A stretch of 64,000 bases of DNA from positions 27,705,668 to 27,769,667 of the forward strand of contig NC_089234.1 in NCBI RefSeq assembly GCF_963924675.1, in the 5' to 3' direction. Made by a program: the position numbers and the translations under genes. Origin of the DNA: Phocoena phocoena (taxonomy: Eukaryota; Chordata; Mammalia; Artiodactyla; Phocoenidae). The notes beneath the pieces are model-generated. The model worked only from the letters and a program-made list of their open reading frames with translations, ran no database searches and was not told the DNA's origin. Below, in pieces: positions 23,191 through 33,460 of the stretch (its first letter is position 1; every line of letters starts with the position of its first letter).

Positions 23191-23555
23191 GAGATACAGC
23201 ATGTCCAGGGGACAGAGAAGAGATGAGAGTCCCTGTGGACCATTGATGGAGAGGTGTGAGCACTTAGGAGATACCCCAGACTAGCATGGCCTCACCCTAG
23301 TATTTCCCAATTCTGATATAGGCCCTCAACACCCTCATCCTGCAAATCCCCCTTCTCCCTATGAGCTCAAACTCAGCATCCCAGACCTCACTGGGGGAGG
23401 AGGAGCCATAGAAAATAGCCCCTTTCCCCACACCCAGGAGGAGGCACCTGCCCCTGTGAGAGGGGGGGAGCCCAGCCTCCCCTCCCCACAGTGTGCCCCG
23501 GCTGGGCCTGCAGTGGGAGGGAGCATGGTGTGAAGGGAGAGGCTCTCCTGCCGCA

Positions 23556-23812
23556 CCATGACAGATGATTGACTCGAAACAATATCTAAGGCGATCAGGA
23601 TAAAGTGCTGGCCATTTCAAGGCTCAGCAGAATTCAGATTCTAATTAGACTTCTCACCACATTCCAAATAAAAATGGTTCCCCTGGCGTCCTCTTTGCCT
23701 ATCAGGTGTCTCTCCCTGATCGCTGGAACAAAATGCATAAAGAAAGTGATTAAAGCCATAACAAAGGCATAAAATTGGAATTATCGCTGCCACCACATCT
23801 GGGAGCATGGAG
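23556..23812. promoter_or_regulatory. Candidate conserved non-coding element 7 with PBX/MEIS-like words
   Basis: 'tgacag' (23559-23564, MEIS-like) overlaps into 'tgattgac' (23566-23573, PBX-like). A homeodomain word 'ctaattag' is at 23641-23648, with 'aagtgattaaagcc' at about 23744-23757. AT-rich in a GC-rich setting and not a recognised repeat. Enhancer function is inferred from motif clustering. Confidence 0.42.
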
Positions 23813-24539
23813 TGTCACCACACCGCCCCCTCCTCCCCAAACCCTCTCACACAGAGAAGTGCTGTCCCACCTCAGCCCCTGGCTGGGCACCCTGCAATGA
23901 CGGCCATCAGTTTGGTGAGGAGGTGGGGTGAATAGTGGAATTGGGCGGGGGGTCCGAAGAGCCAGGGACTGGGGATTAGGAGACAAGTAAAGTGGGTGAA
24001 TGAGGGGCCCAAGGCCTGGGGAAGAAGGGGGTGAGTTGACCAAGGAGTGAGGAGGGTTGGCCCAGACAATGGTTGCTGTCTCTAGTGTCTAGACTCTCGC
24101 CTTGATGACCTCACCACCCTCAGGACTTACAGGGTCATGTGCAAACACAGGCACTCCTCATGTGTCCATCCCTGTTGGGAGACTGCCCCCGCCAACCCAT
24201 CAACAGACCACAACTCCCCCAGCTGACCCACCACTGGCACCACTGAACCCAGTGTTGGTTTTTAGTCCCCTTTCCCAGCCTACCTCCAACAGGGGGCACC
24301 CGCCTACAGAGACTACTAAGGCCCCAGTGGTCCCCAGCATGTGTGTGCACAGCCAGCACACAATCCAGGGACCTTAGTCCCCTACGCCGCACATTTGCAC
24401 ACAAGCACACACGCGCGCGCACACGCACCACGCCTGTAATAATAGCCTCACACAGTGCACAGCACCCTGGGAATACAGCAAAGGCCGCCCATCTCAGTGG
24501 GGTGCCCTGGCCAGAGGGGTGTCTCAGGCCTCTCCAGCT
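23813..24539. other. Gene-free GC-rich stretch with CA/CG alternation
   Basis: Contains 'acacgcgcgcgcacacgc' near 24409-24426, another alternating purine-pyrimidine tract. No repeat family or exon recognised. Confidence 0.35.
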
Positions 24540-25115
24540 GCTGCGCCCCCGTCTGCCTCTCACAGCCAGCCCGCTAGCCAGGACTGGGCAGCCTTGCTCC
24601 CTGTGCGGCGCGGGTAGGCGGGCGGGAGGTCCGGAGGAGGGTGAAGGAGTGGGAGCGGGGCTCTGAGCAGGGACGATATAAAATTAAAAGGTAAAAAGCA
24701 GGAACGCAAATGGAGGGTGCTTTCAGCTTTCACATTATTAATGACTCTTCAAAAAATCGGCGAGTTTTCCAATCTTCTCTGAGAAGCGCTTGAAGGAGCT
24801 CACAGATGAAACTGACCTTCAAAATGTTCTTTGGTCTTTAGTTAAGAAATTCGCTCGCCATTATGGCATCATTAGGGAAACAAGGGTAAAATTACTCCAT
24901 GGTTAATGACCTATAGTATCTCCCCACCAAAATTTGTTTCAGATCCAATAAAACTGTGCTTAACACACTCGGATGAGTTATGAGGACTGTTCTGCAGGGT
25001 ATTAAAATGTGGAAAATAGATTTTCCGAAGCTGGGGGGACTGGACTTTTTGAATCAGATAGCAGAATGGAATTTTCTGGGCAATAAATTCTTCCATGTCT
25101 CAATTTCATCTCGCA
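24540..25115. promoter_or_regulatory. CpG-rich segment joined to a long AT-rich candidate element 8
   Basis: 24540-24660 is CpG-rich ('tgtgcggcgcgggtaggcgg'). 'cgatataaaattaaaagg' (24674-24691) starts an AT-rich block of about 430 bases, including 'cattattaatgactcttc', 'gccattatggcatcattagg' and 'catggttaatgacctatag'. The block has no repeat signature and looks like constrained non-coding DNA. No start codon context or splice pattern convinces me of an exon. Confidence 0.42.
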
Positions 25116-25135
25116 CTCTCTTTCTCCTGCCTGCC

Positions 25136-25202
25136 TCTGCCCCTCTCTCTCTCCCTCACTCTCTCTCTCTCCCTCACTCTCTCTCTCCCTCTCTGTCTCT
25201 CA
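25136..25202. repeat. CT-rich polypyrimidine microsatellite
   Basis: Tandem 'ctctctctccctcact' units, pyrimidine on the + strand throughout. Confidence 0.9.
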
Positions 25203-25799
25203 TCTTTTCCTAAAATACTGAGGCAACATAGAAAGCTTTAGAATTTGAAGCCTACATAAACTTTGAGAAAAGCAGAGTGACAAAGGCCATCTGTGTATGA
25301 CAGTGGGGACCTGTGTGTTTGTGCACACATATATCTGTAGGTCCTGGCTGCCTCACAAGAATGGAGGCAACTCCCTCCATCACCTCATCCAAGTGCTTCT
25401 GGACACACGCAAGGCAGGAGGGACACCCTCCATCTCTCTACTGCCAACGAAGTTGGCAGATCTCACCCTCTATGCCAAAATCACAGGGCACCCCATGCCA
25501 ATGACCCTTCCTAGGACCCCCACCCCGACTCAGGGCCTCGACACACACCAATGCCAGGTGTCAGCCTGTAAGAGAACACAGTTCACCCCAAGCTTCACGG
25601 TGATGGGAGGGTGCGCTGAGCCGGCCTTGGGAAGGGTCAGAGCTGCCCTGTTTTGCACACGTGTGCACATCAGCACATGCTAGCACTCTTCACGAGGCAC
25701 ACCCAGATGCCCTAGCCAGCCAGGCTGCCGGCAGAGGCCTGAGCCCAGGCCCCAGCACTGGCCGAAGGTTTTCGGGGGCTGGATACTGCCGTGGAGAGA
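25203..25799. other. Gene-free stretch, nothing identified
   Basis: The frame at 25297-25683 (128 codons) has no family motif. No repeat recognised. Confidence 0.35.
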
Positions 25800-25995
25800 G
25801 GTGGCTGGCGAGGTAATGGCATTTTGCTCTCTTTAAACTTTAATCTTTCCTATTAATTCCCTGCAACTGGAGAATGTGTGAGAGTTAATGTTCCGTGAAC
25901 GTGTTTCGCACTCGGCAGTCTCTTCGAGCTAATTACCTTCAGGTGCTAAATGGAGGGAAATTGCAATCCATTTGGATGTGAAAAAATTTCGCCTT
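25800..25995. promoter_or_regulatory. Candidate conserved non-coding element 9
   Basis: 'gaggtaatggcattttgctc', 'ctttaatctttcctattaa', 'cgagctaattaccttcagg' and 'gtgaacgtgtttcgcactcg'. AT-rich with scattered retained CpGs, unlike the surrounding sequence and not a known repeat. Confidence 0.4.
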
Positions 25996-26274
25996 CCCGT
26001 CCCCTGTGAGACATCCTTTTTCCTGAGTGCTGCAGAAAGAATGCTCTCTGGGTGGGAGTTTTTTCCTAATGTTTTTTTTCTTCGGCCCTCTCCCCCGCCC
26101 CCTTTCTCCAAGAGTCTGAGATCTGCAGGATGACGATAGTTGGAGACAGGAGGAGGCCTGAGCCTCGGCACAAGGTCCAAGTCTGGGGTGGAGGCCAGGT
26201 GGGAAAGGACTTACATGCAGGGGAGACACCCGGGCTGAGAATCCGGCCCCCGCCCCTTGGAGGCCCTGGAGTGG

Positions 26275-26392
26275 AAGTGTATTTACACGCTTAATAACAT
26301 GCTTATTACCAGTGTTTCTCAGCTGCTAGGTTTTGAATACAGATATAATAGAATTTTACAAGCCACATAAAAGCTGTCCTTCTCTTGGACCC
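26275..26392. promoter_or_regulatory. Candidate conserved non-coding element 10
   Basis: 'tatttacacgcttaataac', 'atgcttattaccagtg' and 'gatataatagaattttac' form a compact AT-rich island. Inferred by composition only. Confidence 0.35.
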
Positions 26393-26883
26393 TGAACTGG
26401 GGTATCTGGTAGGGCAGAGGCCAGAGAACGGAGATGAGGAGGGGGCTCAAGGAGGGAGGGGATGAAAATGGGCCACAGAATTAGATGGGGAGGAAAGAAG
26501 AATGGGGTGGGAAAGAGATGGGCTTCCGGATGGGGCTACATGAGGGTGAGAGTGGGGAGAGATGGGTCAGGACCTCTGGCTCTATCCCAGAGGGTAACTG
26601 GAGTGCTGAGGATGAAGGTATGAAGGCCAGGAGAGTCTGTTCTTGAAGCCCGTTAGGTCTCAGTGGAGCACACCCACCTTAGTGAAGCACCCATCCCTCC
26701 AGCCCCATCCTTAATCTCTGATCTTGAACCTGAACCTCAACAAAGCCTCACAAAAAGAGACATCTAATTCCACCACCTCCCCGTGCACTGGGTCCAACCC
26801 ACTAGCCTTTTCAAACCCTATTTCTTAACCTGGGTTGAATCGGGGTGCTGCCCAGATATACTATTTTCTTCTCCCATCCAACA
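26393..26883. other. Gene-free stretch, nothing identified
   Basis: Purine-rich to about 26570, then unique sequence. No features recognised. Confidence 0.35.
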
Positions 26884-26899
26884 GGGAACAGTCTGGTTT

Positions 26900-27257
26900 G
26901 CTTGCTTGTTTATTTATTTATTTAGGCTGCATTGGGTCTTTGTTGCTGCGCACGGGCTTCTCATTGCGGGGGCTTCTCTTGTTGCAGACCACGGGCTCTA
27001 GGCGCCCAGGCTTAAGTAATTGCAGCACGCGGGCTCAGTAGTTGCGGCACGCAGGCCCTAGAGCATGCGGGCTTCAGTAGTTGTGGCAGGCGGGCTCCGT
27101 AGTTGTGGCTCGCGGGCTCTAGAGTGCAGGCTCAGTAGTTGTGGTGCACGGGCTTAGTTGCTCCGCGGCATATGGGATCTTCCTGGACCAGTGCTCGAAC
27201 CCGTGTCCCTTGCATTGGCAGGCGGATTCTTAAGCACTGTGCCACTAGGGAAGTCCC
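26900..27257 (-). mobile_element. Full-length CHR-2-type SINE, minus strand
   Basis: Perfect 16-bp TSD 'gggaacagtctggttt' at 26884-26899 and 27258-27273; the right copy continues into AAAAA, a canonical L1-endonuclease TTT/AAAA site. The T-rich tail ('tttatttatttatttagg') is at the left and the head ('actagggaagtccc') at the right. The body shows the usual repeated 'cagtagttg(c/t)ggc' units. Confidence 0.95.
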
Positions 27258-27284
27258 GGGAACAGTCTGGTTTAAAAACACAAG

Positions 27285-27367
27285 ACAGTATGATTGGTCC
27301 ATGGGACTTGGCAATGTGGCCTTTTTGGTCCCATCTTTCAACTCTAATCAATACACCCTAGGGCAAA
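27285..27367 (+). repeat. Left arm of an 83-bp perfect inverted repeat
   Basis: Identical, in reverse complement, to 30314-30396 over all 83 bases. It begins 11 bases after the SINE's right TSD. It is not a recognised transposon terminus. Confidence 0.97.
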
Positions 27368-27539
27368 GGTCTAGGTCCCACAGTAAGCAGCACTCCGTTT
27401 GAAAGAGGACTAGGGTCCCCATGATGGCCCTGGGTTTCACCCTCCCCTCTGAGTTCTTTCTCTGACCTCATCTGTGCCCTAATTGTGAGGGGACATTCAT
27501 TCTTTCTGACACTGAAGAGCCTCCTTTAGGAGAATATAT

Positions 27540-28384
27540 TAGGAAAATATTGAAGTGGCTTGGGTTTACTTATTTTTTAAAACTATATTTCAAATATATT
27601 TTTTAAAAATCCATGTACCTATCACATAGTTCTAACAACTATCAGCACGTGGCTGGTCTTATTTCTTCTATAACCACTACCCTTTCCCCCAGGATTATTT
27701 GAAAACAAATCACAGACATCAAATCAGTTCACCCATAAATATTTCAATATGCATTTCTAAGAGTTAAGGACTCTTTTAATATAACCACAATACTATTATC
27801 TCACCTAAATAAAAATTAACTATAATCCCTTACTCTCATCAAGTATCCATTCAGTGTTCAAATTTACCTGATTCGGGTTTTAATCAAGGTCCATGCACTG
27901 TGTGTGGTAGATATGGCTCTTAAGTTTCTTTTATTCCATAAGTTGCACTTTCTTTCCTTTTTTTTTTCCTAGAAATTTATTTATTGAAGAAACTGTGGGC
28001 CATTTATGCTATGAAATTTCCTTCATTCTGAATTTTGCTGATAGCACCCTTATGATATCATTTAACATGTTTCTCTGTCCCTTAAATTGGTAGATTCTAG
28101 AGCTGCTTGAGTTCAGGTTTGATTTTTTGGCAAGAATATTTTACAGGTGGTGTGAACTTCCTATCACATCACCTCAGGACCACATATTTCTCATCATTTT
28201 TCCTTTTATGACATTAAGATTAATCAATGGGTTCAGGAACTGTCAGCCAGATCTATCCATTATAAAGTTCCCCTTCAGCTTTTTCCCTTCTATCAGTTTT
28301 TCACTTAATGATTTTAACAGCCATTTACTATCATTGACTAGATCCATTATTTCATTAGGAATTGTATTTGTTTTAAAATTGTTT
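27540..28384 (-). mobile_element. Old L1M-type 3' UTR, minus strand (first copy)
   Basis: Starts with T/A-rich sequence and follows the reverse-complement L1M 3' end: 'atccatgtacctatcacat', 'ttcacccataaatatttc', 'tgcatttctaagagttaagg', 'tcaaatttacctgattcgg', 'ccattataaagttcccc'. A second copy of the same type follows directly. Confidence 0.75.
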
Positions 28385-29290
28385 CTTTTCTTCAGCTTTT
28401 TATTTTGAAACATTTTAAACCTACAGAGAAGTTCACTGTTGCAATGAACACTCATATACCCTGACATAGATTAACAATTTGTACCTATTTCCCAGATTTG
28501 GTTTATCTCTCCCTTTCTCTTTCTGAAACACTTGTGTGCTCCTTGCTGACATAAATGACACTTCACCCCTAAATACTTCAGCATTCATCTCTTAAGAACA
28601 AGAACATTCATCTGTACTGCACAGTGGAATGATCACTTTCAGGAAATTTAATATTTGCTTAAAATACGAGTCCATATTCAAAACTCCTTGATTGTCCCAA
28701 TAATGTCCCTCATAGCTGCCCTTCTCTCCATCCCAATCCAAGATCTTCTACTGCATTTAGTTATTTTGTCTTTTTAATCTCCTTTATACTGGAATAATTC
28801 TCCAACTTTTTTTGTCCTTCATGCATTGGTAGTTTTGGAAAGTCTGGGCAGCAGAATGTATCTCAATTTGGATCTGATTGTTTCCTTATGATTAAATTCA
28901 GGCTAAACATTCTGGGGCAGGAATACCACACAGGTGATATATCTTTCTCAGTGCATGATATCAGGAGGCACATAATATCAGTTTCTCCCATTATTGGTGA
29001 TGATAAGTTTGATCATTTTAAAGGTTGCATTATCCAAATTTCTCCATTTTAAACGTACCCTTTGCCCTTCATGAATAATACATTATGGGGGAGCAGGATT
29101 TGAGATTGTGTGAATATCCTGTTCTTTAAGCATCTTTTATCCAGTGGCTTTAGCATACATTGATGATCTTCCCTGAATCAGTTATGACTACAGTGGTTAC
29201 AAATGGTGAATTTTGTAATTCTATAATTCCTTCTACCTTTATTAGTTGGCACTTTTCCATAGTGGCATTTATTTTTAATGAGGGAGGCTA
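28385..29290 (-). mobile_element. Old L1M-type 3' UTR, minus strand (second copy)
   Basis: 'ttttattttgaaacatttt', 'ttcacccctaaatacttcag', 'gattgtcccaataatgtccc', 'tactgcatttagttattttg', 'cattattggtgatgataag'. The shared landmark order with 27540-28384 shows two L1M 3' ends arranged head to tail in the same orientation. Confidence 0.8.
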
Positions 29291-29324
29291 TAGGAAGTCT
29301 TGGTAAGAATGGGGATGCTATGCT

Positions 29325-29690
29325 GGACAGGACCAGGCATGAGTGTAGTCTCTGGAGATGCCACACCCACAGAAGCAGTGCCACTAACCAAGCAGCCTGA
29401 GTATACCTGTGGCCCCAGGGACACCTTCCCACAGGGCCAGGTATCCCTATGGTCTATAGGGACCTCACCCCATACAACTAGATACAGCAAGGTTTCCTGG
29501 AAAACTGCCTGCAAGATCAGATATACTTATGATCTCTGAGAATATCACCCTCAGAAACAGGTAAACCCATAGTACATGGAGAATACAGGTAGAATGCAGG
29601 ATATGTACACCAAAAGTCTACAAGTAACATCACTCCACAGGCTCAAGTATAGCCAGTATCTTCAGAGAACCCCACCCTCTACATGCAGCT
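29325..29690. repeat. Degenerate ~41-bp minisatellite
   Basis: Successive units share the pattern 'cag(g/a)tat-ccctatggtctctggggacacc-accc-acag': 29334 'ccaggcatgagtgtagtctc', 29385 'caagcagcctgagtatacc', 29436 'gccaggtatccctatggtc', 29517 'tcagatatacttatgatctc', 29557 'acaggtaaacccatagtac'. Spacing is about 39-44 bases. Divergence is high, so the array is old. Confidence 0.6.
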
Positions 29691-29699
29691 CCAGAACGC

Positions 29700-30310
29700 A
29701 CAATAACTCATTATGGCTTCTTGCCCTAATTCCCTGCTAGTTCTTTCAACACAGTTTAAATCCTGGAGCAGTTTAGTTGCCTGGGCCAATGTTATACACT
29801 TTGGTGTACCTATTGCCTCTGGTGTAATGGAAGACCAGGCTACCTGCTGGGCAGGGAAAACCCAGGTCAGAGCCTTCCAGATACCGCCCCTGGAATGAGA
29901 CAAGACCTTCCTACTCAATGGATGACAGGCAGACTCAGTACTTGTTCTGGAGTGGGCTGACCTGCCACCATATTGGAGCTCTTAGGCCCATCTACCTTCT
30001 CCTTCATGCTGCCATCAATGTGACTTTGTTTGTAAGCATCCCAGTCTCTGGCCCCATCGGTTCAAATTCCCAACTCCCAAGAACAAAAATCTGATTGGCT
30101 CACTTTGAGTAAAGTATCTGACCTCACCTCAATCAACCGTGGCCAAACGTGTCTCCTGGGAATCCACTCCCATGGGTGGGAAGAGTGGTTCCCAAGGATG
30201 CTGAGCAGACACTCCAAGAGATACATGTCACAGAAACAAACTCAAAATCTCACCAAAGGATGGGCAGATTAGAGACTCTTCAGAAGAACAACTCCATCAT
30301 AAAGGTCAAG
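29700..30310. repeat. Possible old LTR- or transposon-derived sequence, family unresolved
   Basis: Phrases such as 'tctgattggctcactttgag' and 'caatcaaccgtggccaaacg' are common in mammalian mid-repetitive elements, but I cannot place it in a family. It contains no intact frame. Confidence 0.3.
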
Positions 30311-30313
30311 ACT

Positions 30314-30396
30314 TTTGCCCTAGGGTGTATTGATTAGAGTTGAAAGATGGGACCAAAAAGGCCACATTGCCAAGTCCCATGGACCAATCATACTGT
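30314..30396 (-). repeat. Right arm of the 83-bp perfect inverted repeat
   Basis: Reverse complement of 27285-27367 without a mismatch. The spacer is 2,946 bases. Just inside both arms a few more bases match loosely (gtct, then one base off). Confidence 0.97.
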
Positions 30397-30764
30397 AAAA
30401 TGTCTGGAGGGACATGATACATAAGCGGAAGTATGTCCAGAAAGTGCAGTTCTGTGTGTCTGTAGATGTCTGGTCAGGATGAGGTTGGAATATCAGATAC
30501 TGACCCAGTTTCAGGATTCTAGGTCTTCCAGATGGTAAGTCTCACTCACTTTCCTGACTCCTTGCTTTGCTGTTACCAGCTCCACAAAAGGACCTATATC
30601 AAACCCTCGACTTTGGCCTCAAATCCTAGAGCCCCTTAGGTCCTTTCTACTCACAGAAGTGCGTCTGAGAGAAACATCAAGGGCACATCAGTGGTATTTG
30701 ATATTTTTGAGCCCCATGGAGGATTCAGTTCTTCCCCAGCCTGGATTGTAACCCTTGCCCACTT

Positions 30765-31675
30765 AAACAAATTTTTTAAAATATTTTATTTATTTATTTG
30801 GCTGTATTGGGTCTTAGTTGCGGCATGCAGGATCTTTCATTGCAGCATGCGGTCTCTTCATTGCAGTGCACGGGCTTTTCTCTAGTTGTGGCGTGCAGGT
30901 TTTCTCTTTCTAGTGGTGGCGTGTGGGCTCCCAGGCACGTGGGCTCTGTAGTTTGCGGCACACGGCCTCTCTCGTTGAGGCGCGCAAGCTCAGTAGTTGT
31001 GGCACACGGACTTAGTTGCCCTGCGGCATGTGGGATCTTAGTTCCCTGACCAGGGATAGAACCTGCGTCCCCTGATTGGAAGGCAGATTCTTTTTTTTTT
31101 TTTTCTGATCCTTAGAACTTCTTTTTAAAACATCTTTATTGGAGTATAATTGCTTTACAATGGTGTGTTAGTTTCCGCTTTATAACAAAGTGAATCAGCT
31201 ATATGTATATATATATATCCCCATATCCCCTCCTCTTGTGCCTCCCTCCGACCCTCCCTATCCCACCTGTCTAGGTGGTCACAAAGCACTGAGCTGATCT
31301 CCCTGTGCTATGCAGCTGCTTCCCAGTAGCTATGTATTTTGCATTTGGTAGTGTATATGTCAGTGCTACTCTCTCACTTCGTCCCAGCTTACCCTTCCCC
31401 CTACCCATCTCCTCAAGTCCATTCTCTACGTCTGCGTCTTTATTCCTATCCTGCCCCTAGGTTCATCAGAACCATTTTTTTTTAAGATTCCATATATATG
31501 TGTTAGCATATGGTATTTGTTTTTCTCTTTCTGGCTTACTTCATTCTGTATGACAGACTCTAGGTTCATCTGCCTCACTACAAATAACTCAATTTTGTTT
31601 CTTTTTATGGCTAATATTCCATTGTATATATGTTGGAAGGCAGATTCTTTACCACTGGACCACCAGGGAAGTCCC
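30765..31675 (-). mobile_element. CHR-type SINE, minus strand, split by an L1 3' end
   Basis: The left piece (30765-31092) has the T/A-rich tail and the body ('tcagtagttgtggcacacgg'). The right piece (31633-31675) has the head ('ccactggaccaccaggg'). Probable TSD 'acccttgcccactt' (30751-30764) against 'acccctgcccactc' (31676-31689), two mismatches, so an older copy. Confidence 0.88.
31093..31632 (-). mobile_element. 5'-truncated L1 3' end inserted into a SINE
   Basis: Perfect 17-bp TSD 'ttggaaggcagattctt' at 31076-31092 and 31633-31649, both inside the SINE. A T run (A tail) lies at the left, then the L1 3' UTR ('aaacatctttattggagta'), then ORF2 C-terminal codons on the minus strand ('AIKRNKIELFVV', '[14 protein letters not shown]'). 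About 540 bases long and in the same family as the L1 at 58.7-60.4 kb. Confidence 0.95.
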
Positions 31676-31689
31676 ACCCCTGCCCACTC

Positions 31690-31970
31690 TTGGGGAATTT
31701 TGGTTAGTGTTTTTTTCTCTCAACCCTAGAGTTTGCAAAATCCAAATATTAAAAGTTTACAATAAACATATACCTACACCATGCAACAATTATAAGCTGT
31801 ACCCAGGAAACACAGCATGATTTTCCCCCGCAGTACCCTGTCACGGTGTACCTTCCCCAGCCCAGGCAGGTGCAAGCCAACGCAAATGCAGTCAGAGCTG
31901 GAAGCTCCCCACCGACAATAGAGAAGCCTGCCTAGGCTGGACTCAAGCTGCCCAGCCTGCTGATAAGTAA
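31690..31970. other. Unique sequence, nothing identified
   Basis: No repeat or gene recognised between the SINE and the L1 5' half. Confidence 0.35.
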
Positions 31971-32623
31971 ATCTCCTTGTTGAATTGTTCCTGCTCTCAG
32001 TAAGTAATGTCCCATTTTATCCCCATTAATGCTTTTGTTCTTAAATTTTTGTCTGTTATCAATATTGCTAGCCCAGCTTCCTTTTGGTTAGTATTTACCT
32101 AGCATATCTTGTTCCATATCTCCATTTTCAATCTTTCTGTAACTTTATGTTTTAGGCAAGTCTTTTGTGAAAACCTTACACCTGAATTTTTTAAAGAATC
32201 CACATTGAAAGTCTTTTTTAATGGGCAAATTTGATATGTCTACCTTTATTGTGATTAATGTATTTGGACTTACTTCTATCATCTTACTTTGTGTTTTCTA
32301 TTCTCTCTGCTTTTTCTTTGCTTTTCCTCTTTTGCCTCTTTGCTTTTCCCTCTTTCATGCCTCCTATAGCATGATAAAGTTTTCTTCATTTTGTTTTTTA
32401 TTTTCTTTTCTACTGGTTTGGAAGTTAAAGGAAAGGAAATACAATTACTCTTAATTTTTAAACATTTTTATATTTTAACATTTTTTACTTAACAAAAGCT
32501 AATCTATTTTTCTGTTCTTTTAAACAATAGAAGGATCTTAGAATGCAAACCAACCTCTTCCATTATTTCATGTTATATACTGATTAGTATTTCAGTTCCA
32601 TCATATTTTAAAAATATATTTCT

Positions 32624-32856
32624 TTTTTTTTTTTTTTTTTTTTTTTTTTGAGGTACGCGGGCCTCTCACTGTTGTGGCCTCTCCCGTTGCGGAGCACAGG
32701 CTCCGGACACGCAGGCTCCGGACGCTCAGGCTCAGCGGCCATGGCTCACGGGCCCAGCCGCTCCGCGGCATGTGGGATCTTCCCGGACCGGGGCACGAAC
32801 ACGTGTCCCCTGCATCGGCAGGCGGACTCTCAACCACTGCGCCACCAGGGAAGCCC
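32624..32856 (-). mobile_element. Young short-form CHR-2-type SINE, minus strand
   Basis: Perfect 15-bp TSD 'taaaaatatatttct' at 32609-32623 and 32857-32871. A long T run (~26 bases) is at the left. The body is the short form ('ggtacgcgggcctctcac', 'cggccatggctcacggg', 'gcggcatgtgggatcttcc') with many intact CpGs, a sign of youth. Confidence 0.96.
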
Positions 32857-33181
32857 TAAAAATATATTTCTAAATAGTTATTATTTAGAGTTACCGACAT
32901 ATTTACCAATTTCTTTGCTCACTACTGCTTCTATTAGCCCAATTCTTCCTTTTGGGTTCAATTTCCTTCTCAGTGAAGTCTTTTAAAAATTTCTTCAGTA
33001 AGGTCTGTAAATAGTAAACTCTCTTTCATTTGTATCTGCAATTATCTTTATTTCACCCTTTCTGTGTTGAATGATAATTATCTGGGTTATAGTATTCTAA
33101 GTTGACAGTTATTTTCCTTCAACTGTAATTATTTATCTTCTGGTTTCTGTTGCTCCTAATGAGAAACCTGAAGCCTGTCTA

Positions 33182-33460
33182 TTTATTTATTTTTAATTTT
33201 GGCTGTGTTGGGTCTTCATTTCTGTGCAAGGGCTTTCTCTAGTTGTGGCAAGGGGGTCCACTCTTCATCGCGGTGTGCGGGCCTCTCACTATCGCGGCCT
33301 CTCTTGTTGTGGAGCACAGGCTCCAGACGCGCAGGCTCAGTAGTTGTGGCTCACGGGCCTAGTTGCTCCACGGCATGTGGGATCTTCCCAGACCAGGGCT
33401 CCAACCCATGTGTCCTGGATTAGCAGGCAGATTCTCAACCACTGCGCCACCAGCGAAGCC
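33182..33460 (-). mobile_element. CHR-2-type SINE, minus strand
   Basis: Perfect 15-bp TSD 'cctgaagcctgtcta' at 33167-33181 and 33461-33475. The tail 'tttatttatttttaatttt' is at the left and the head 'ccaccagcgaagcc' at the right. The body mixes long-form and short-form segments. Confidence 0.95.

Noticed and set aside
27540..29290. Tandem L1M 3' ends as a local duplication
   Set aside because: The two copies are too diverged from each other; independent insertions of related L1Ms are more likely.
29325..29690. Regularly spaced ~41-bp repeats resembling an array with spacers
   Set aside because: The whole unit is loosely conserved, not a repeat plus unique spacer; fits a degenerate minisatellite.
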